Positions 28,435-37,972 of a DNA stretch of 64,000 nucleotides are shown here, piece by piece (position 1 is the first letter of the stretch; each line of letters starts with the position of its first letter). Source of the stretch: Thioalkalivibrio thiocyanoxidans ARh2 (GTDB lineage Bacteria; Pseudomonadota; Gammaproteobacteria; Ectothiorhodospirales; Ectothiorhodospiraceae); contig NZ_ARQK01000054.1 of NCBI RefSeq assembly GCF_000385215.1, positions 24,346 through 88,345 of the forward strand. The letters run 5' to 3'. The notes under the pieces are model-generated. The model worked only from the letters and a program-made list of their open reading frames with translations. It was not told the origin of the DNA and ran no database searches. The position numbers and the translations under genes are program-made.

Positions 28435-29237
28435 GTGCCCCGCTCCTGATCTTCGATCTCGAGACCGTCCCCGACATCGACGGCGCCCGGCGCCTGCACG
28501 ACTTCGACGGCCTGAGCGATCACGAGGTGGCCGAGGCGCTGTTCGCCCTGCGCCGCGCGCAGGCCGGCACGGAATTCCTGAAGCACCCGCTGCACCGCAT
28601 CGTCTCCATCGGCGTGCTCTACCAGGGGGGCGACGCGCTGAAACTCTCCGCCTTCGGGCGCGAGGGCGAGGACGGCCAGGCGCCGACCGAGGCCGAGCTG
28701 CTGCGCCAGTTCTTCGACGTGATCGACAAGCGCACGCCGCAGCTGGTCAGCTGGAACGGCGGCGGCTTCGACCTGCCGGTGCTGCACTACCGCGCACTGG
28801 TCAACGGCGTACAGGCCCCGCGCTACTGGGAGCAGGGCGACGACGACCGCGAGTTTCGCTACAACAACTACCTGTCGCGCTTCCACTGGCGCCATGTGGA
28901 CCTGATGGACGTGCTGGCCGGGTTCCAGGGGCGCGCGGTCACCAGCCTCGACATGATGGCGAGCCTGCTCGGCTTCCCCGGCAAGCTGGGCATGGACGGC
29001 TCGCAGGTCTGGCCGGCCTGGCGTGATGGCCGGCAGGCCGAGATCCACGACTATGTGGAGCACGACGTGCTGAACACCTATCTGGTCTGGCTGCGCTTCG
29101 AGTACATGCGCGGCAACCTGACCGACACAGCCCTGGCCAGCCGCCAGCAGCAGCTGGCCGAATACCTGGAGGCCAGCGGTGCCGCCCACCACCGGGAATT
29201 CCTCGACGCCTGGCAGTCGGCCGGCCGCACGGACTGA
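28431..29237 (+). CDS. Predicted 3'-5' exonuclease related to DNA polymerase B proofreading domain
   Basis: 268 residues, DEDD superfamily. Exo I is FDLETVP (Asp9, Glu11). Exo II lies in VSWNGGGFDLPVLHYRA. Exo III is YVEHDVLNTYLVWLRF. This matches the family described as PolB-like predicted 3'-5' exonucleases, usually near rlmD/cysM in gammaproteobacteria. It probably trims DNA or RNA ends in repair, but no in vivo role is established. It overlaps cysM by four bases and shares its last base with the rlmD ATG. Confidence 0.85.
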   Translation: MSAPLLIFDLETVPDIDGARRLHDFDGLSDHEVAEALFALRRAQAGTEFLKHPLHRIVSIGVLYQGGDALKLSAFGREGEDGQAPTEAELLRQFFDVIDKRTPQLVSWNGGGFDLPVLHYRALVNGVQAPRYWEQGDDDREFRYNNYLSRFHWRHVDLMDVLAGFQGRAVTSLDMMASLLGFPGKLGMDGSQVWPAWRDGRQAEIHDYVEHDVLNTYLVWLRFEYMRGNLTDTALASRQQQLAEYLEASGAAHHREFLDAWQSAGRTD

Positions 29238-30577
29238 TGGCACGCATTGACAAGACCCCGTTCGAGGCCACCATCGAGGAGGTCACGCTGGATGGCCAGG
29301 GCGTGATCCGCCGCGATGGCAAGGCCTGCTTCATCCATGGGGCGCTGAAGGGCGAGCGGGTAATGGCCGTGCAGACCGGGCGCAAGCGGCGCTTCGACAG
29401 TGCCGAGGTGGTCGAGGTGCTGGAGGCCGCGCCGGGTCGGGTGGAGCCGCCCTGCGAGTTCTTCGGCCTGTGTGGCGGCTGCAAGCTACAGCACGCGTCG
29501 ATCGAGACCCAGCGCGCGATCAAGGAGCAGGCCCTGTTCGATGCCCTCGAGCGCATCGGCCACGTGACCCCCGAGGCCCGTTTCGAGCCGCTGACCGACA
29601 CCACCCTCGGCTACCGGCGCACCGCGCGGCTGGGGGCGAAGTACGTGCCCAAGAAGGGCGGGGTACTGGTCGGCTTTCGCGAGCGCGGCAGCCCGTATCT
29701 GGCCGAGATGACCCACTGCGAGGTGCTGCACCCGGCCGTGGGGCAGCGCATCCGGGACCTGCGCGAGCTGATCGGTGGCCTCGAGGCGCGCGACCGCCTG
29801 CCGCAGATCGAGGTGGCGGTGGATGATGACGAGCGTGTGGCGCTGATCTTCCGCAACCTGGATCCGCTGTCGGAGGCGGACAGCGCCCGGCTGTCCGACT
29901 GGGCGGAGGCCGAGGGCATTCAGGTGTATCTGCAGCCTGGCGGCCCGGAGACGGTGGAACCGCTGGCCGGGCCGATCGAGCCGCTGGTCTATCGCCATCC
30001 GGACTACGGCGTGTCGGTCCCGTTCATGCCCACGGACTTCATCCAGGTGCATGCCGGGATCAACCGCAAGATGGTCCCGCAGGCGCTGGCCGCGCTGGAC
30101 CTGCAGCCCGGCCAGCGGGTGCTGGATCTGTTCTGCGGGCTGGGCAATTTCACCCTGCCGCTGGCACGCAGCGTGACGAACGGCGAGGTGGCCGGCGAAG
30201 TGGTGGGCGTTGAGGTGGACGACGCGATGCTGGCACGGGCGCGCGCCAATGCCCGCGACCAGGGCATTGCCAACACCCGCTACGAACGCGCCGACCTGGA
30301 CGACGTGGACGCGCTTAAAGATGCCGGCTGGCTGGGCGAGCGCCATGACCGCGTGCTGCTGGACCCGCCGCGCACCGGCGCGGCCGCGGTGATCGAGGCG
30401 CTGGCGCCGCAGCGCATCGAGCGCATGGTCTATGTTTCCTGCAACCCGGCCACGCTCGCCCGTGACGCCGAGCGCCTGGTGCATCATCATGGCTATCGCC
30501 TGGAGCGGGCCGGGATCATGGACATGTTCCCGCATACCGCCCATGTGGAATCCATGGCCGTGTTCCGGCGCGACTGA
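29237..30577 (+). CDS. rlmD: RlmD, 23S rRNA (uracil-1939 C5)-methyltransferase
   Basis: 446 residues. TRAM-like N-terminal domain (about 10-65). The 4Fe-4S ligands are Cys73, Cys79 and Cys82 (CEFFGLCGGCKLQHA) plus Cys161 (MTHCEVL). The SAM domain has VLDLFCGLGNFTLPLA and DPPRTGA. The catalytic nucleophile is Cys402 in YVSCNPATLARD. Length and motifs fit RlmD rather than TrmA. It shares one base with the upstream exonuclease gene, continuing the cysM operon. Confidence 0.95.
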   Translation: MARIDKTPFEATIEEVTLDGQGVIRRDGKACFIHGALKGERVMAVQTGRKRRFDSAEVVEVLEAAPGRVEPPCEFFGLCGGCKLQHASIETQRAIKEQALFDALERIGHVTPEARFEPLTDTTLGYRRTARLGAKYVPKKGGVLVGFRERGSPYLAEMTHCEVLHPAVGQRIRDLRELIGGLEARDRLPQIEVAVDDDERVALIFRNLDPLSEADSARLSDWAEAEGIQVYLQPGGPETVEPLAGPIEPLVYRHPDYGVSVPFMPTDFIQVHAGINRKMVPQALAALDLQPGQRVLDLFCGLGNFTLPLARSVTNGEVAGEVVGVEVDDAMLARARANARDQGIANTRYERADLDDVDALKDAGWLGERHDRVLLDPPRTGAAAVIEALAPQRIERMVYVSCNPATLARDAERLVHHHGYRLERAGIMDMFPHTAHVESMAVFRRD

Positions 30578-30612
30578 CGCGCCGGCCCGACGAGCCAAGA
30601 GGGAGAGACCGA

Positions 30613-31251
30613 ATGCTGGAGATCGTACAGGCGGGCGGCTGGCTGATGCTGCCGATCCTGCTGTGTTCCGTACTCGCAGTGGCCATTGTGCTGGAACGCC
30701 TGTGGACGCTGCGGCGCTCGCGCGTGGTCCCGCCGCGCCTGCTCGGCACGATCTGGGAGCAGATGCGCATGCAGGGGCTGACTCTGGAGGACATCCAGCG
30801 CATCCGGGGGGGCTCGCCTCTGGGCGCCGTGCTGGCTGCCGGCCTGGCGACCCATGACCGCGCGCGCCAGATCACCCAGGAGAGCATCGAGGAGGCCGGC
30901 CGCCGGGTGGCGCACGAACTCGAGCGCTACATGAATACACTGGGCACCATCGCGATGATCACTCCGCTGCTGGGCCTGCTGGGGACCGTGGTCGGGATGA
31001 TCGAGGTCTTCACCGTAATCACCGAGATCGGTGTCGGCAGCCCGCGCGATCTGGCCGGGGGCATTTCCCAGGCCCTGATCACCACCGCCACCGGCATCGG
31101 CGTGGCGATCCCGGCGCTGGCCTTCCACCGCTATTTCCGGGGCCGTATCGACGAACTGGTGCTGGAGATGGAGCAGGAAGCGACCAAGCTGGTCGAGGTG
31201 ATCCACGGCGAGCGCGGAACGGGCAGCACCGAAATCGAGGCCACGGCGTGA
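30613..31251 (+). CDS. exbB: ExbB/TolQ-type proton channel protein
   Basis: 212 residues, three membrane helices: one near the N-terminus (GGWLMLPILLCSVLAVAIVLERLW) and two in the second half (GTIAMITPLLGLLGTVVGMIEVF, GISQALITTATGIGVAIPALAF). The helix-2 segment TPLLGLLGTVxGM is the family signature. With ExbD it uses the proton gradient to energise TonB or a similar partner. It is followed by exbD with a four-base overlap. No tonB gene is next to it. Position before lpxK suggests an envelope role, as in other gammaproteobacteria. Confidence 0.92.
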   Translation: MLEIVQAGGWLMLPILLCSVLAVAIVLERLWTLRRSRVVPPRLLGTIWEQMRMQGLTLEDIQRIRGGSPLGAVLAAGLATHDRARQITQESIEEAGRRVAHELERYMNTLGTIAMITPLLGLLGTVVGMIEVFTVITEIGVGSPRDLAGGISQALITTATGIGVAIPALAFHRYFRGRIDELVLEMEQEATKLVEVIHGERGTGSTEIEATA

Positions 31252-31676
31252 ACTTCCGCAGGAAGACCCGCCAGGAAGAGCCCGGCGTCAATCTGACGCC
31301 GCTGATCGATGTCGTCTTCCTGCTGCTGATCTTCTTCATGGTCTCGACCACCTTCGATCAGCACGCGGACATCGAACTGACCCTGCCCTCGGCCGACCGT
31401 GAGGCGGAGGCGGTCGAGCGGGCCTGGCTGGATATCGTGGTGGATGCCGACGGCAACTACTTCGTCAACGGCCAGGAGCTGGTCAACCGTCGCGCCGAGA
31501 CCCTGGAGCGCGTGCTGTCCGAGGCGCGCGAGGGCCGCGAGGACGACCCCGTGCTGATCCGTGCCGACGCCAATGCGTCGCATCAGTCGGTGGTGCGCGC
31601 GCTGGACGTGGTCGGGCGCCTGGGCATTACCTCGGTCTCGATCGCGACCCTGGGCGAGCGCGGCGACGATGACTGA
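31248..31676 (+). CDS. exbD: ExbD/TolR-type protein
   Basis: 142 residues. One membrane helix (LIDVVFLLLIFFMVSTTF) carries the essential proton-carrying Asp at residue 21 (TPLIDVVF), followed by a periplasmic domain with the typical LPSADRE, DGNYFVNGQ and VLIRADANASHQSVV segments. Works with the ExbB-like protein encoded just upstream. Confidence 0.93.
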   Translation: MNFRRKTRQEEPGVNLTPLIDVVFLLLIFFMVSTTFDQHADIELTLPSADREAEAVERAWLDIVVDADGNYFVNGQELVNRRAETLERVLSEAREGREDDPVLIRADANASHQSVVRALDVVGRLGITSVSIATLGERGDDD

Positions 31677-31690
31677 GGGCCCGCGCGAAC

Positions 31691-32851
31691 ATGCCGCCTC
31701 CGGGGCTGCGCATGGGGGATGAGGCAGCGGGCTACGGTGATCGCCCGCTGCCGGTCTGGCGTGCCGTCTGGCGCGACTATCGCCAGGGCAACGGTGCACG
31801 GGCCCGGGCGCGCCGCGGCTTTCTGAGCGCGCCCGCCGAGCGCGGGCGCCTGGTCTGGATCAAGGCCGGTGGCACCCCCGAGGATGTGCGTCTGGGTATC
31901 GAGCTTCTGGGCGCGGTGCGCGACAAGCGCCACGACGTGCGCATCGTGCTGACCTTCGAGCAGGACTATCCCGAGCTGTTCGAGCGCCACATGCAGCCGT
32001 TCAGGAAGGTCGGGGTGGGCTACGGCCCGTGCGATCGCCCGCGCGTGGTGCGCCGTGTCCTGGATCGCTTCCAGCCCCACGGTATCCTCCTGGCCGGAGG
32101 CCATGCCCCGCGCAGCCTGCTGGCACAGGCCCGGTGCCCGGTGATCGCAGTTAATACGCGCCCCCCGCAGTGGCAACCCGCGCGGCCAGTGGAGCAGTGC
32201 TGGCCCCTGGACGCACCGACGAGCTGGGGCGAGGGTGCGGCGACCGATGTCCTGGCGGCTGCCGACCCTCAGGCCCGTTTTGTCGAGGCCCAGGCGGACG
32301 TGGTCCTGCGCGCCCTGGTCGGCGGGGAGGTGCAGCGGCTGTGGTGGTGGCATGGACGTGACGACCAGTGGACCGCATGGCGCGCGGCCTGGGAGGCATC
32401 CGGCATGGGGGCGACCGATATCCTGCTGGCCAGTCGCCGGGGCGGGGCGGCGGCGACCGCGCGCGATCTCCCGGGGGCCGGGCTGCGGGTCTCGGACTGG
32501 GATCGATCGGCACTGGCGCCGGGGACCGTCCTGCATCTGGATGACCGGCGCTGGTTTGCGGCCGCGGCCAGCGCCGCGCATGCGGTACACCTGGCCGCGC
32601 CCGACCGTCAGGCCCTCTGGCAGGGGCTTGCGGGGGGCGCGGCCGTGAGTCTGGGAGAGGTGCCGGCCGCCGAGGTGCCATGCCCGGTGCTGGAGGGTGC
32701 GTCCGCCGTGCTGGAGGCCTGGGCGCGTCTGCGTGACGACCCCGCCTCCCGGCGCCAGCAGGGCGATGCGGCCCGACGGCGCTTCTGGGAGGAGCGCCGT
32801 CAGGTGGATACTAATTTCGATGCCGTGCTGCGGCGGGTCTGGGACTGGTAG
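31691..32851 (+). CDS. Divergent 3-deoxy-D-manno-octulosonate transferase (WaaA)-like glycosyltransferase
   Basis: 386 residues. It has the two-domain shape of Kdo transferases (GT30). The segment RLVWIKAGGTPEDVRLGIELLGAVR aligns with the N-terminal VWIHAVSVGE motif: the Glu is kept, but the His, Ser and Gly around it are replaced. A nucleotide-sugar-binding-like C-terminal half ends with NFDAVLRRVW. It may be a true but divergent Kdo transferase or a related lipid A-core enzyme. Context supports lipid A: exbD before, lpxK three bases after, kdsB (CMP-Kdo synthetase) three genes on. The start codon is uncertain (alternative ATG at 31712). Confidence 0.55.
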   Translation: MPPPGLRMGDEAAGYGDRPLPVWRAVWRDYRQGNGARARARRGFLSAPAERGRLVWIKAGGTPEDVRLGIELLGAVRDKRHDVRIVLTFEQDYPELFERHMQPFRKVGVGYGPCDRPRVVRRVLDRFQPHGILLAGGHAPRSLLAQARCPVIAVNTRPPQWQPARPVEQCWPLDAPTSWGEGAATDVLAAADPQARFVEAQADVVLRALVGGEVQRLWWWHGRDDQWTAWRAAWEASGMGATDILLASRRGGAAATARDLPGAGLRVSDWDRSALAPGTVLHLDDRRWFAAAASAAHAVHLAAPDRQALWQGLAGGAAVSLGEVPAAEVPCPVLEGASAVLEAWARLRDDPASRRQQGDAARRRFWEERRQVDTNFDAVLRRVWDW

Positions 32852-32853
32852 CC

Positions 32854-33879
32854 ATGGGCCGGTTCAAGGCGTGGCTGGGTGCCCGAATCTGGGATCAGTG
32901 GTGCCAGCGCGGGCCGTTCGCGGCGGCGATGTATCCGCTGTCGCTGGCCTATGCCGGGCTTGTCGAGTGGAATCGCCACCGGCTGGAGCAGGCAAGGCGG
33001 GGCATCACGATCCCGGCCAAGGCCGTGATCGTGGTCGGTAACCTGACTGTCGGTGGCAGTGGCAAGACCCCGATGACGATATGGCTGGCGAAGCGGCTGG
33101 CGGATGCCGGGTATCGGCCGGGGATCGTCAGCCGGGGCTACGGCGGGCGCGGGGATGTCTCGGGGATTCGGGTGACACCGCTTTCCGACCCCGTGGTGGT
33201 CGGAGACGAACCCCTGCTGATCGCACAGCGCACCGGGGTCCCGGTACAGGTCGACCGCGATCGGGTGCGTGGGGCGCGGGCGCTGACCGACCAGGGTGTG
33301 GACGTGGTCATCGCCGACGACGGGATGCAGCATCACCGGCTGCCGCGTGACATCACCATCCTGATGATCGACGGCAAGCGCCGGCTGGGCAACGGTCTGT
33401 GCCTGCCCTCCGGGCCGTTGCGCGAGCCCCGGTCGGCGCGCGAGCGGGCGGATTTCGTGCTGGTGACCGGGGGCGAGCCCGGGCCTGGCGAGTTTTCGAT
33501 GGAGCTGGTACCGGCCAGTCGCCTGCAGCGCGTGGATGGATATGGCGAGGGCTACAAGCCGCATCGCTTTGCCCGTCGCGATGCCCATGCGGTCGCCGGT
33601 ATTGCCGACCCGGAGCGCTTCTTCCGCATGCTCGAGGCGGCCCAGATCGACATTATCCGGCACCCGTTTCCGGACCACCACCGCTTTCGTCCGCACCAGA
33701 TTCGCTTCGATGACGGTCTGCCGGTTCTGATGACCGAGAAGGATGCCGTAAAATGCCGGACGTTCGCGCAGGAGAATCACTGGTACTGGCCGATTGCGGC
33801 CCGCGTGCCGTCTACCTTCGAGTCGGCTTTGCTGGCCCGTCTGGAAACGGTCGCCCGAATCAAGAAGGCGCTGATCTGA
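32854..33879 (+). CDS. lpxK: LpxK, tetraacyldisaccharide 4'-kinase
   Basis: 341 residues. LpxK phosphorylates the lipid A precursor at the 4' position on the inner membrane. Walker A lies in VVGNLTVGGSGKTPMTIWLA, followed by the family motif PGIVSRGYGG and the DDGMQHHRL motif. The N-terminal helix (FAAAMYPLSLAYAGLVEWN) anchors it to the membrane. Located between a Kdo-transferase-like gene and Trm112/kdsB, the usual lpxK neighbourhood. Confidence 0.95.
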   Translation: MGRFKAWLGARIWDQWCQRGPFAAAMYPLSLAYAGLVEWNRHRLEQARRGITIPAKAVIVVGNLTVGGSGKTPMTIWLAKRLADAGYRPGIVSRGYGGRGDVSGIRVTPLSDPVVVGDEPLLIAQRTGVPVQVDRDRVRGARALTDQGVDVVIADDGMQHHRLPRDITILMIDGKRRLGNGLCLPSGPLREPRSARERADFVLVTGGEPGPGEFSMELVPASRLQRVDGYGEGYKPHRFARRDAHAVAGIADPERFFRMLEAAQIDIIRHPFPDHHRFRPHQIRFDDGLPVLMTEKDAVKCRTFAQENHWYWPIAARVPSTFESALLARLETVARIKKALI

Positions 33880-33908
33880 CCGCGTCGCAACTACTATTGG
33901 GGTATTAA

Positions 33909-34103
33909 ATGGACAAGCGTCTGCTCGATATTCTCGTCTGCCCGGTGACCAAGGGCCCGCTCAAGTACGACCGCGAGAACCAGGAGCTGATCTCGGTCTC
34001 CGCGGGTCTGGCCTACCCGATCCGCGACGACATTCCGGTGATGCTGGAGGACGAGGCCCGCGTGCTGTCGGACGAGGAGAAGGAGCGCTGGCGCGACGCC
34101 TGA
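33909..34103 (+). CDS. Trm112/YcaR family small protein
   Basis: 64 residues: [18 protein letters not shown] then [21 protein letters not shown]. This is the YcaR-type zinc-ribbon-derived family with only the first Cys (Cys11) of the usual metal site remaining. Position between lpxK and kdsB is conserved across gammaproteobacteria. Relatives of Trm112 activate methyltransferases in eukaryotes; the bacterial role is unclear. Confidence 0.9.
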   Translation: MDKRLLDILVCPVTKGPLKYDRENQELISVSAGLAYPIRDDIPVMLEDEARVLSDEEKERWRDA

Positions 34104-34109
34104 CTTTCC

Positions 34110-34877
34110 ATGGCTGCCTTCCATGTCGTGATCCCGTCCCGGATGGCCTCCAGCCGGCTGCCGGGCAAGCCTCTGGCTGCGGTCGCCGGACGGCCCTTGA
34201 TCGCGCATGCGATCGCCCGGGCCAAGGAGAGCCGGGCCACACGGGTAGTCGTGGCAGCGGACGACCAGCGCATCCTTGATGTCGCGCGCCAGTGCGGGGT
34301 CGAGGCGTTTGCCACCGATGCCGGTCTGCCCTCCGGTACCGACCGCATCGCGGCGGTGGCGGCCGCCGAGGGCTGGGGCGACGAATCCATCGTGGTCAAT
34401 CTGCAGGGCGACGAACCGCTGACCCCGGGGCCGCTGCTGGATGATCTGGCCCGCCTGCTGGCCGACACGCCGGAAGCAGACATGGCGACCTTCGGCGTAC
34501 CGATCCGGCGCCCCGAGGACCTGGCGGACCCGAACCAGGTCAAGCTGGTCACCGATGCGTCGGGGCGCGCCCTGTATTTCTCGCGCGCCCCGATCCCCTG
34601 GGATCGCGAGGCCCATCGGGAAGGCCGCGCCCCGGCGCTGGATCAGGCGACCCGGCATCTGGGCGTCTATGCCTATCGCGCCGGTTTCCTGCGCCGCATG
34701 AGTGCCGAGCCACCCGCCAGCCTGGAACGGCTCGAACAGCTGGAACAGCTGCGGGCCCTGGCCATGGGCGCCTGGATCCAGGTCGGGCGCCGCCACGAGG
34801 CCCACCCCCCGGGGGTCGATACGCCGGAGGACCTCGACCGGGTGGATGCACTGCTCTCTGGGCGGACTCGCGTTTAG
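34110..34877 (+). CDS. kdsB: KdsB, CMP-Kdo synthetase
   Basis: 255 residues. KdsB activates Kdo with CTP for lipid A-core assembly. The N-terminal nucleotide-binding motif VIPSRMASSRLPGKPL, the VVNLQGDEP motif and the VYAYRAGFLRRM segment are all in place. It starts six bases after the Trm112-family gene. Confidence 0.95.
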   Translation: MAAFHVVIPSRMASSRLPGKPLAAVAGRPLIAHAIARAKESRATRVVVAADDQRILDVARQCGVEAFATDAGLPSGTDRIAAVAAAEGWGDESIVVNLQGDEPLTPGPLLDDLARLLADTPEADMATFGVPIRRPEDLADPNQVKLVTDASGRALYFSRAPIPWDREAHREGRAPALDQATRHLGVYAYRAGFLRRMSAEPPASLERLEQLEQLRALAMGAWIQVGRRHEAHPPGVDTPEDLDRVDALLSGRTRV

Positions 34878-35015
34878 CGCTGACCTCGCCCTCGCTACCC
34901 CGATTTCTCTGGGTTGACGGAGACTTGGGGCGCTGCTCCTGCTACCATCAACTGTTGATTTTGAAACCCCCGGGCACCGAGCGCCGGGGCGACCCCGGAG
35001 CACGCAGAGACCACC

Positions 35016-36914
35016 ATGCTGCAAGCAATTCGCGACCGGGCGAGCGGTTGGCTCGCCTATGTGATCATTGGCCTGATTACCATTCCCTTCGCCGTCTGGG
35101 GGCTTGGGGAATACTTCGGTGGTGCGGCGCCGCGGGTGGCGGCCGAGGTGAACGGCAGCGAGATCCAGGTGCGCGACGTGCACAGCGAGGCGCGTGCCCA
35201 GCGGGACCAGATGGCCCGCATGTTCGGGGGTCAGATTCCGGATGATCTGCTTGACGAGGAAGGCATTCGCATGCAGGCGCTGGAGACCCTGATCCGCCAG
35301 GAGCTGTTGCGCCAGGCGGCTGACTCGGCGGGCTTCAAGGCCGCCCCAGACAGCATCATGCGCGAGATTCGCGGCATGCAGGTATTTCAGGAAGCGGGGC
35401 AATTCAGTCGCGAGCGCTATGTCCAGCTGCTCAGCGCCCAGCGCATGAGCCCGTCGGACTTCGAACGGGACATTGGCCAGTCCATCATTCTGTCGCAGCT
35501 TCAGGGTGGCATTCAGGCGACCGGCTTCGCGGCGGACGCGATGGTGGACGACTATGGTCGGCTGCGCAATCAGACGCGGGTCGCCAGCTGGCGCATCGTC
35601 CCGGTCGATGACTTCGATCAGCCGGACGTGGTCGACGACGAGGCAATCGAGGCCTATTACGAGGCCAATCAGGACGAGTTCACGACCGAGGAACGGGTAC
35701 GCATCAGCTATCTGCAGCTGGACCCCGAGGCGCTGGAAGACGCGGTGGATGTTTCCGAGGAAGACATCCGCCAGCATTACGAGGTGAACCGCAGTCGTTA
35801 CGAAGAGCCGGAGCTGCGCGAAGTACGTCAGATCCGGATTCAGGACACTGGCGAGGAAGGCGAGGCGAAGATCAACGAACTGCGTGATCGTCTGGACGAC
35901 GGGGAGGATTTTGCGGAGCTGGCGGAAGAGTACTCCGAGGACCGCCTCAGCGCCGACCGTGGCGGCAGCCTGGGAGAGATTGCCCGGGGGGATCTGGATC
36001 GCACGCTCGAAACCGTCATCTTCACGCTCCCCGAGGGTTTGATCAGCCGTCCGGTGCGCACTGATCGGGGCTGGTTCATCCTCGAGGTAACCTCGATTGA
36101 GGAGGCCCGCCCGCAACCGTTTGAGGACGTGCGGGACGAGGTCGAGCGCGACCTGCGCGACCGCAGCGCCGAACAGATGCAGATCGACGCCCTGGATGAC
36201 CTGATGGGTCAGGCCGCCGAGTACCCGGACAGTCTGGAACCCGCGGCCGAGGCCACCCGCCTGGAGGTCCAGACCAGCGACTGGTTCACTCGCGGTTCCG
36301 GCGATGGCATCGCCCAGCACCGTTCGATCCGCAATGCTGCCTTCGATCCCCGTGTGCTGGAGGATGGCCAGAACAGCGAGGCGATCGATCTGCAGGATGG
36401 TTCGACCGTGGTGCTGCGGATCGACGAGCACGAGCCGTCCGATGTGCGGCCGCTGGCAGAGGTCGAGGACGAGATTCGCGAGCGCCTGCGGCGCGAGGCG
36501 GCCGCCGACGCCGCGCGCGAAGCGGGCGAGGAGCTCGTTGCCCGTCTTCGCGAGGCCGACGACTGGGCGGCCGCCATCGAGGACGAGGAGGCCTGGCAGA
36601 TGGAGCGCGAGGTGCGAAGGGATTCGCCGGTGGATGGCGACAACGGCGTGCCCGGTGGGTTGCAGCAGCACCTGTTCCGTCTGCCAGCCCCAGTCGAGGA
36701 TGCGGTCGAGATCAGCGGTACTCAACTGGGGAGTGGCGATTACGCCATCGCGATCCTGCACGAGGTTCGGCTCGACGATGAGGCGGACGAGACGATGCGT
36801 CAGCAGGCCCGCGAACTGATGCATAACGCCTATTCCAGCGCCGAGTTCCGCGCCTATCTCGCCTGGCTGGAATCCGAGGCGGATATCAAGCGTTATCCGG
36901 AGAACCTGGACTAG
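35016..36914 (+). CDS. ppiD: PpiD-type periplasmic folding factor (SurA_N/parvulin)
   Basis: 632 residues, typical for PpiD. A signal anchor near the N-terminus (LAYVIIGLITIPFAVWGL) leaves the rest in the periplasm. A SurA-like chaperone domain (about 40-200) is followed by a parvulin PPIase domain (about 260-360; RQIRIQDTGEEGEAKINELRD, ADRGGSLGEIARGDL, GWFILEV) and a C-terminal coil-rich part. PpiD works at the SecYEG exit to receive outer-membrane precursors. The gene is 138 bases after kdsB and ends at a strong bidirectional terminator. Confidence 0.93.
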   Translation: MLQAIRDRASGWLAYVIIGLITIPFAVWGLGEYFGGAAPRVAAEVNGSEIQVRDVHSEARAQRDQMARMFGGQIPDDLLDEEGIRMQALETLIRQELLRQAADSAGFKAAPDSIMREIRGMQVFQEAGQFSRERYVQLLSAQRMSPSDFERDIGQSIILSQLQGGIQATGFAADAMVDDYGRLRNQTRVASWRIVPVDDFDQPDVVDDEAIEAYYEANQDEFTTEERVRISYLQLDPEALEDAVDVSEEDIRQHYEVNRSRYEEPELREVRQIRIQDTGEEGEAKINELRDRLDDGEDFAELAEEYSEDRLSADRGGSLGEIARGDLDRTLETVIFTLPEGLISRPVRTDRGWFILEVTSIEEARPQPFEDVRDEVERDLRDRSAEQMQIDALDDLMGQAAEYPDSLEPAAEATRLEVQTSDWFTRGSGDGIAQHRSIRNAAFDPRVLEDGQNSEAIDLQDGSTVVLRIDEHEPSDVRPLAEVEDEIRERLRREAAADAAREAGEELVARLREADDWAAAIEDEEAWQMEREVRRDSPVDGDNGVPGGLQQHLFRLPAPVEDAVEISGTQLGSGDYAIAILHEVRLDDEADETMRQQARELMHNAYSSAEFRAYLAWLESEADIKRYPENLD

Positions 36915-36952
36915 CTGCATCCGCTGGGCGGTTCCGGTGAACCGTCTAACGA

Positions 36953-36991
36953 AAAAAGGCCCGGTCCGCAAATGCGGGCCGGGCCTTTTTC
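36953..36991. terminator. Bidirectional intrinsic terminator between ppiD and fabI
   Basis: AAAAAGGCCCGG-T-CCGC...GCGG-G-CCGGGCCTTTTT: a long stem with an AAAT loop, A-run on the left and T-run on the right, so it can stop transcription from both convergent genes. Confidence 0.93.
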
Positions 36992-37031
36992 ATGCCTCTA
37001 CTCTCCCCGTGAACGGGGAGGGCGTGAAGAC

Positions 37032-37838
37032 CTAGCTGTCCTTGTCGAGTCCGATCTCGGCGGCGCCCAGGCCGACGGTATTGTAGCCCGAGTCGACGTA
37101 CATCACCTCGCCGGTGATGCCGGCGGCCAGGTCGGAACAGAGGAAGGCGCCGGCATTGCCGACCTGTTCGGTGGTCACGTTGCGGCGCAGCGGCGCGTTG
37201 GCCTCGACATGGTCGAGGATGCGCTTGAACTCGCCGATGCCCGACGCGGCCAGCGTGCGGATTGGACCGGCGGAGATCGCATTCACGCGTGTGGTTTCCG
37301 GCCCCAGGGTGTAGGCGAGATAGCGGACGTTGGCTTCGAGGCTGGCCTTGGCCAGCCCCATCACGTTGTAGTTGGGCATCGATCGCTCGGCCCCGAGGTA
37401 GCTCAGGGTGAGGATCGACGCGTCGCGGTCCTTCATCATGCCGCGACCGGCCTTGGCCAGCGCCGCGAGGCTGTAGGAACTGACATCATGGGCAATACGG
37501 AAGCCGTCGCGGGTCATGTTGTCGAGGAAGTCGCCGTCCAGTTGCTCCTTCGGGGCAAAGGCGACCGAGTGCACCAGGATATCGACGCCGTCCCAGTAGT
37601 CGTCCAGACGCTCGAAGACCTGTTCGATCTCGCGGTCGTCCTCGACGTTGCAGGGCACGAGGATGTCGGAGTCGAAGTCGGCGACCAGTTTTTCCACGCG
37701 GTCGCGCAGCCGTTCGTTCTGATAGGTGAACGCGAGCTCGGCGCCTTCGCGATGCATCGCCGAGGCAATGCCGTAGGCGATGGAGCGGTTACTGGCCACG
37801 CCGACAATCAGCGCGCGCTTGCCCTTCAGAAAACCCAT
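37032..37838 (-). CDS. fabI: FabI, enoyl-[acyl-carrier-protein] reductase (NADH)
   Basis: 268 residues, atypical SDR. FabI performs the last reduction of each fatty-acid elongation cycle. The NADH-binding motif is [15 protein letters not shown]; catalytic residues are Tyr147, Tyr157 and Lys164 ([20 protein letters not shown]), one position offset from E. coli Tyr146/156/Lys163. It is transcribed away from a large palindromic element (37973-38225). Confidence 0.97.
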   Translation of the reverse strand: MGFLKGKRALIVGVASNRSIAYGIASAMHREGAELAFTYQNERLRDRVEKLVADFDSDILVPCNVEDDREIEQVFERLDDYWDGVDILVHSVAFAPKEQLDGDFLDNMTRDGFRIAHDVSSYSLAALAKAGRGMMKDRDASILTLSYLGAERSMPNYNVMGLAKASLEANVRYLAYTLGPETTRVNAISAGPIRTLAASGIGEFKRILDHVEANAPLRRNVTTEQVGNAGAFLCSDLAAGITGEVMYVDSGYNTVGLGAAEIGLDKDS

Positions 37839-37972
37839 GTGAATCTCCTTGAATCTGGTTCGTGCCGGCGCCCTTGAAAAGGACCGCCCCGTGGCGGCCG
37901 GACCAGGCGGGAACCCGGTGCCGACGCGACTGTCTCGGGATCATACCGATGTGCCGCGGGTCGGGCCAGCAA

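Noticed and set aside
33894..36971. 1025-codon minus-strand open frame opposite the Trm112-kdsB-ppiD genes
   Set aside because: Shadow of three recognisable genes on the other strand; no motif or ribosome site.
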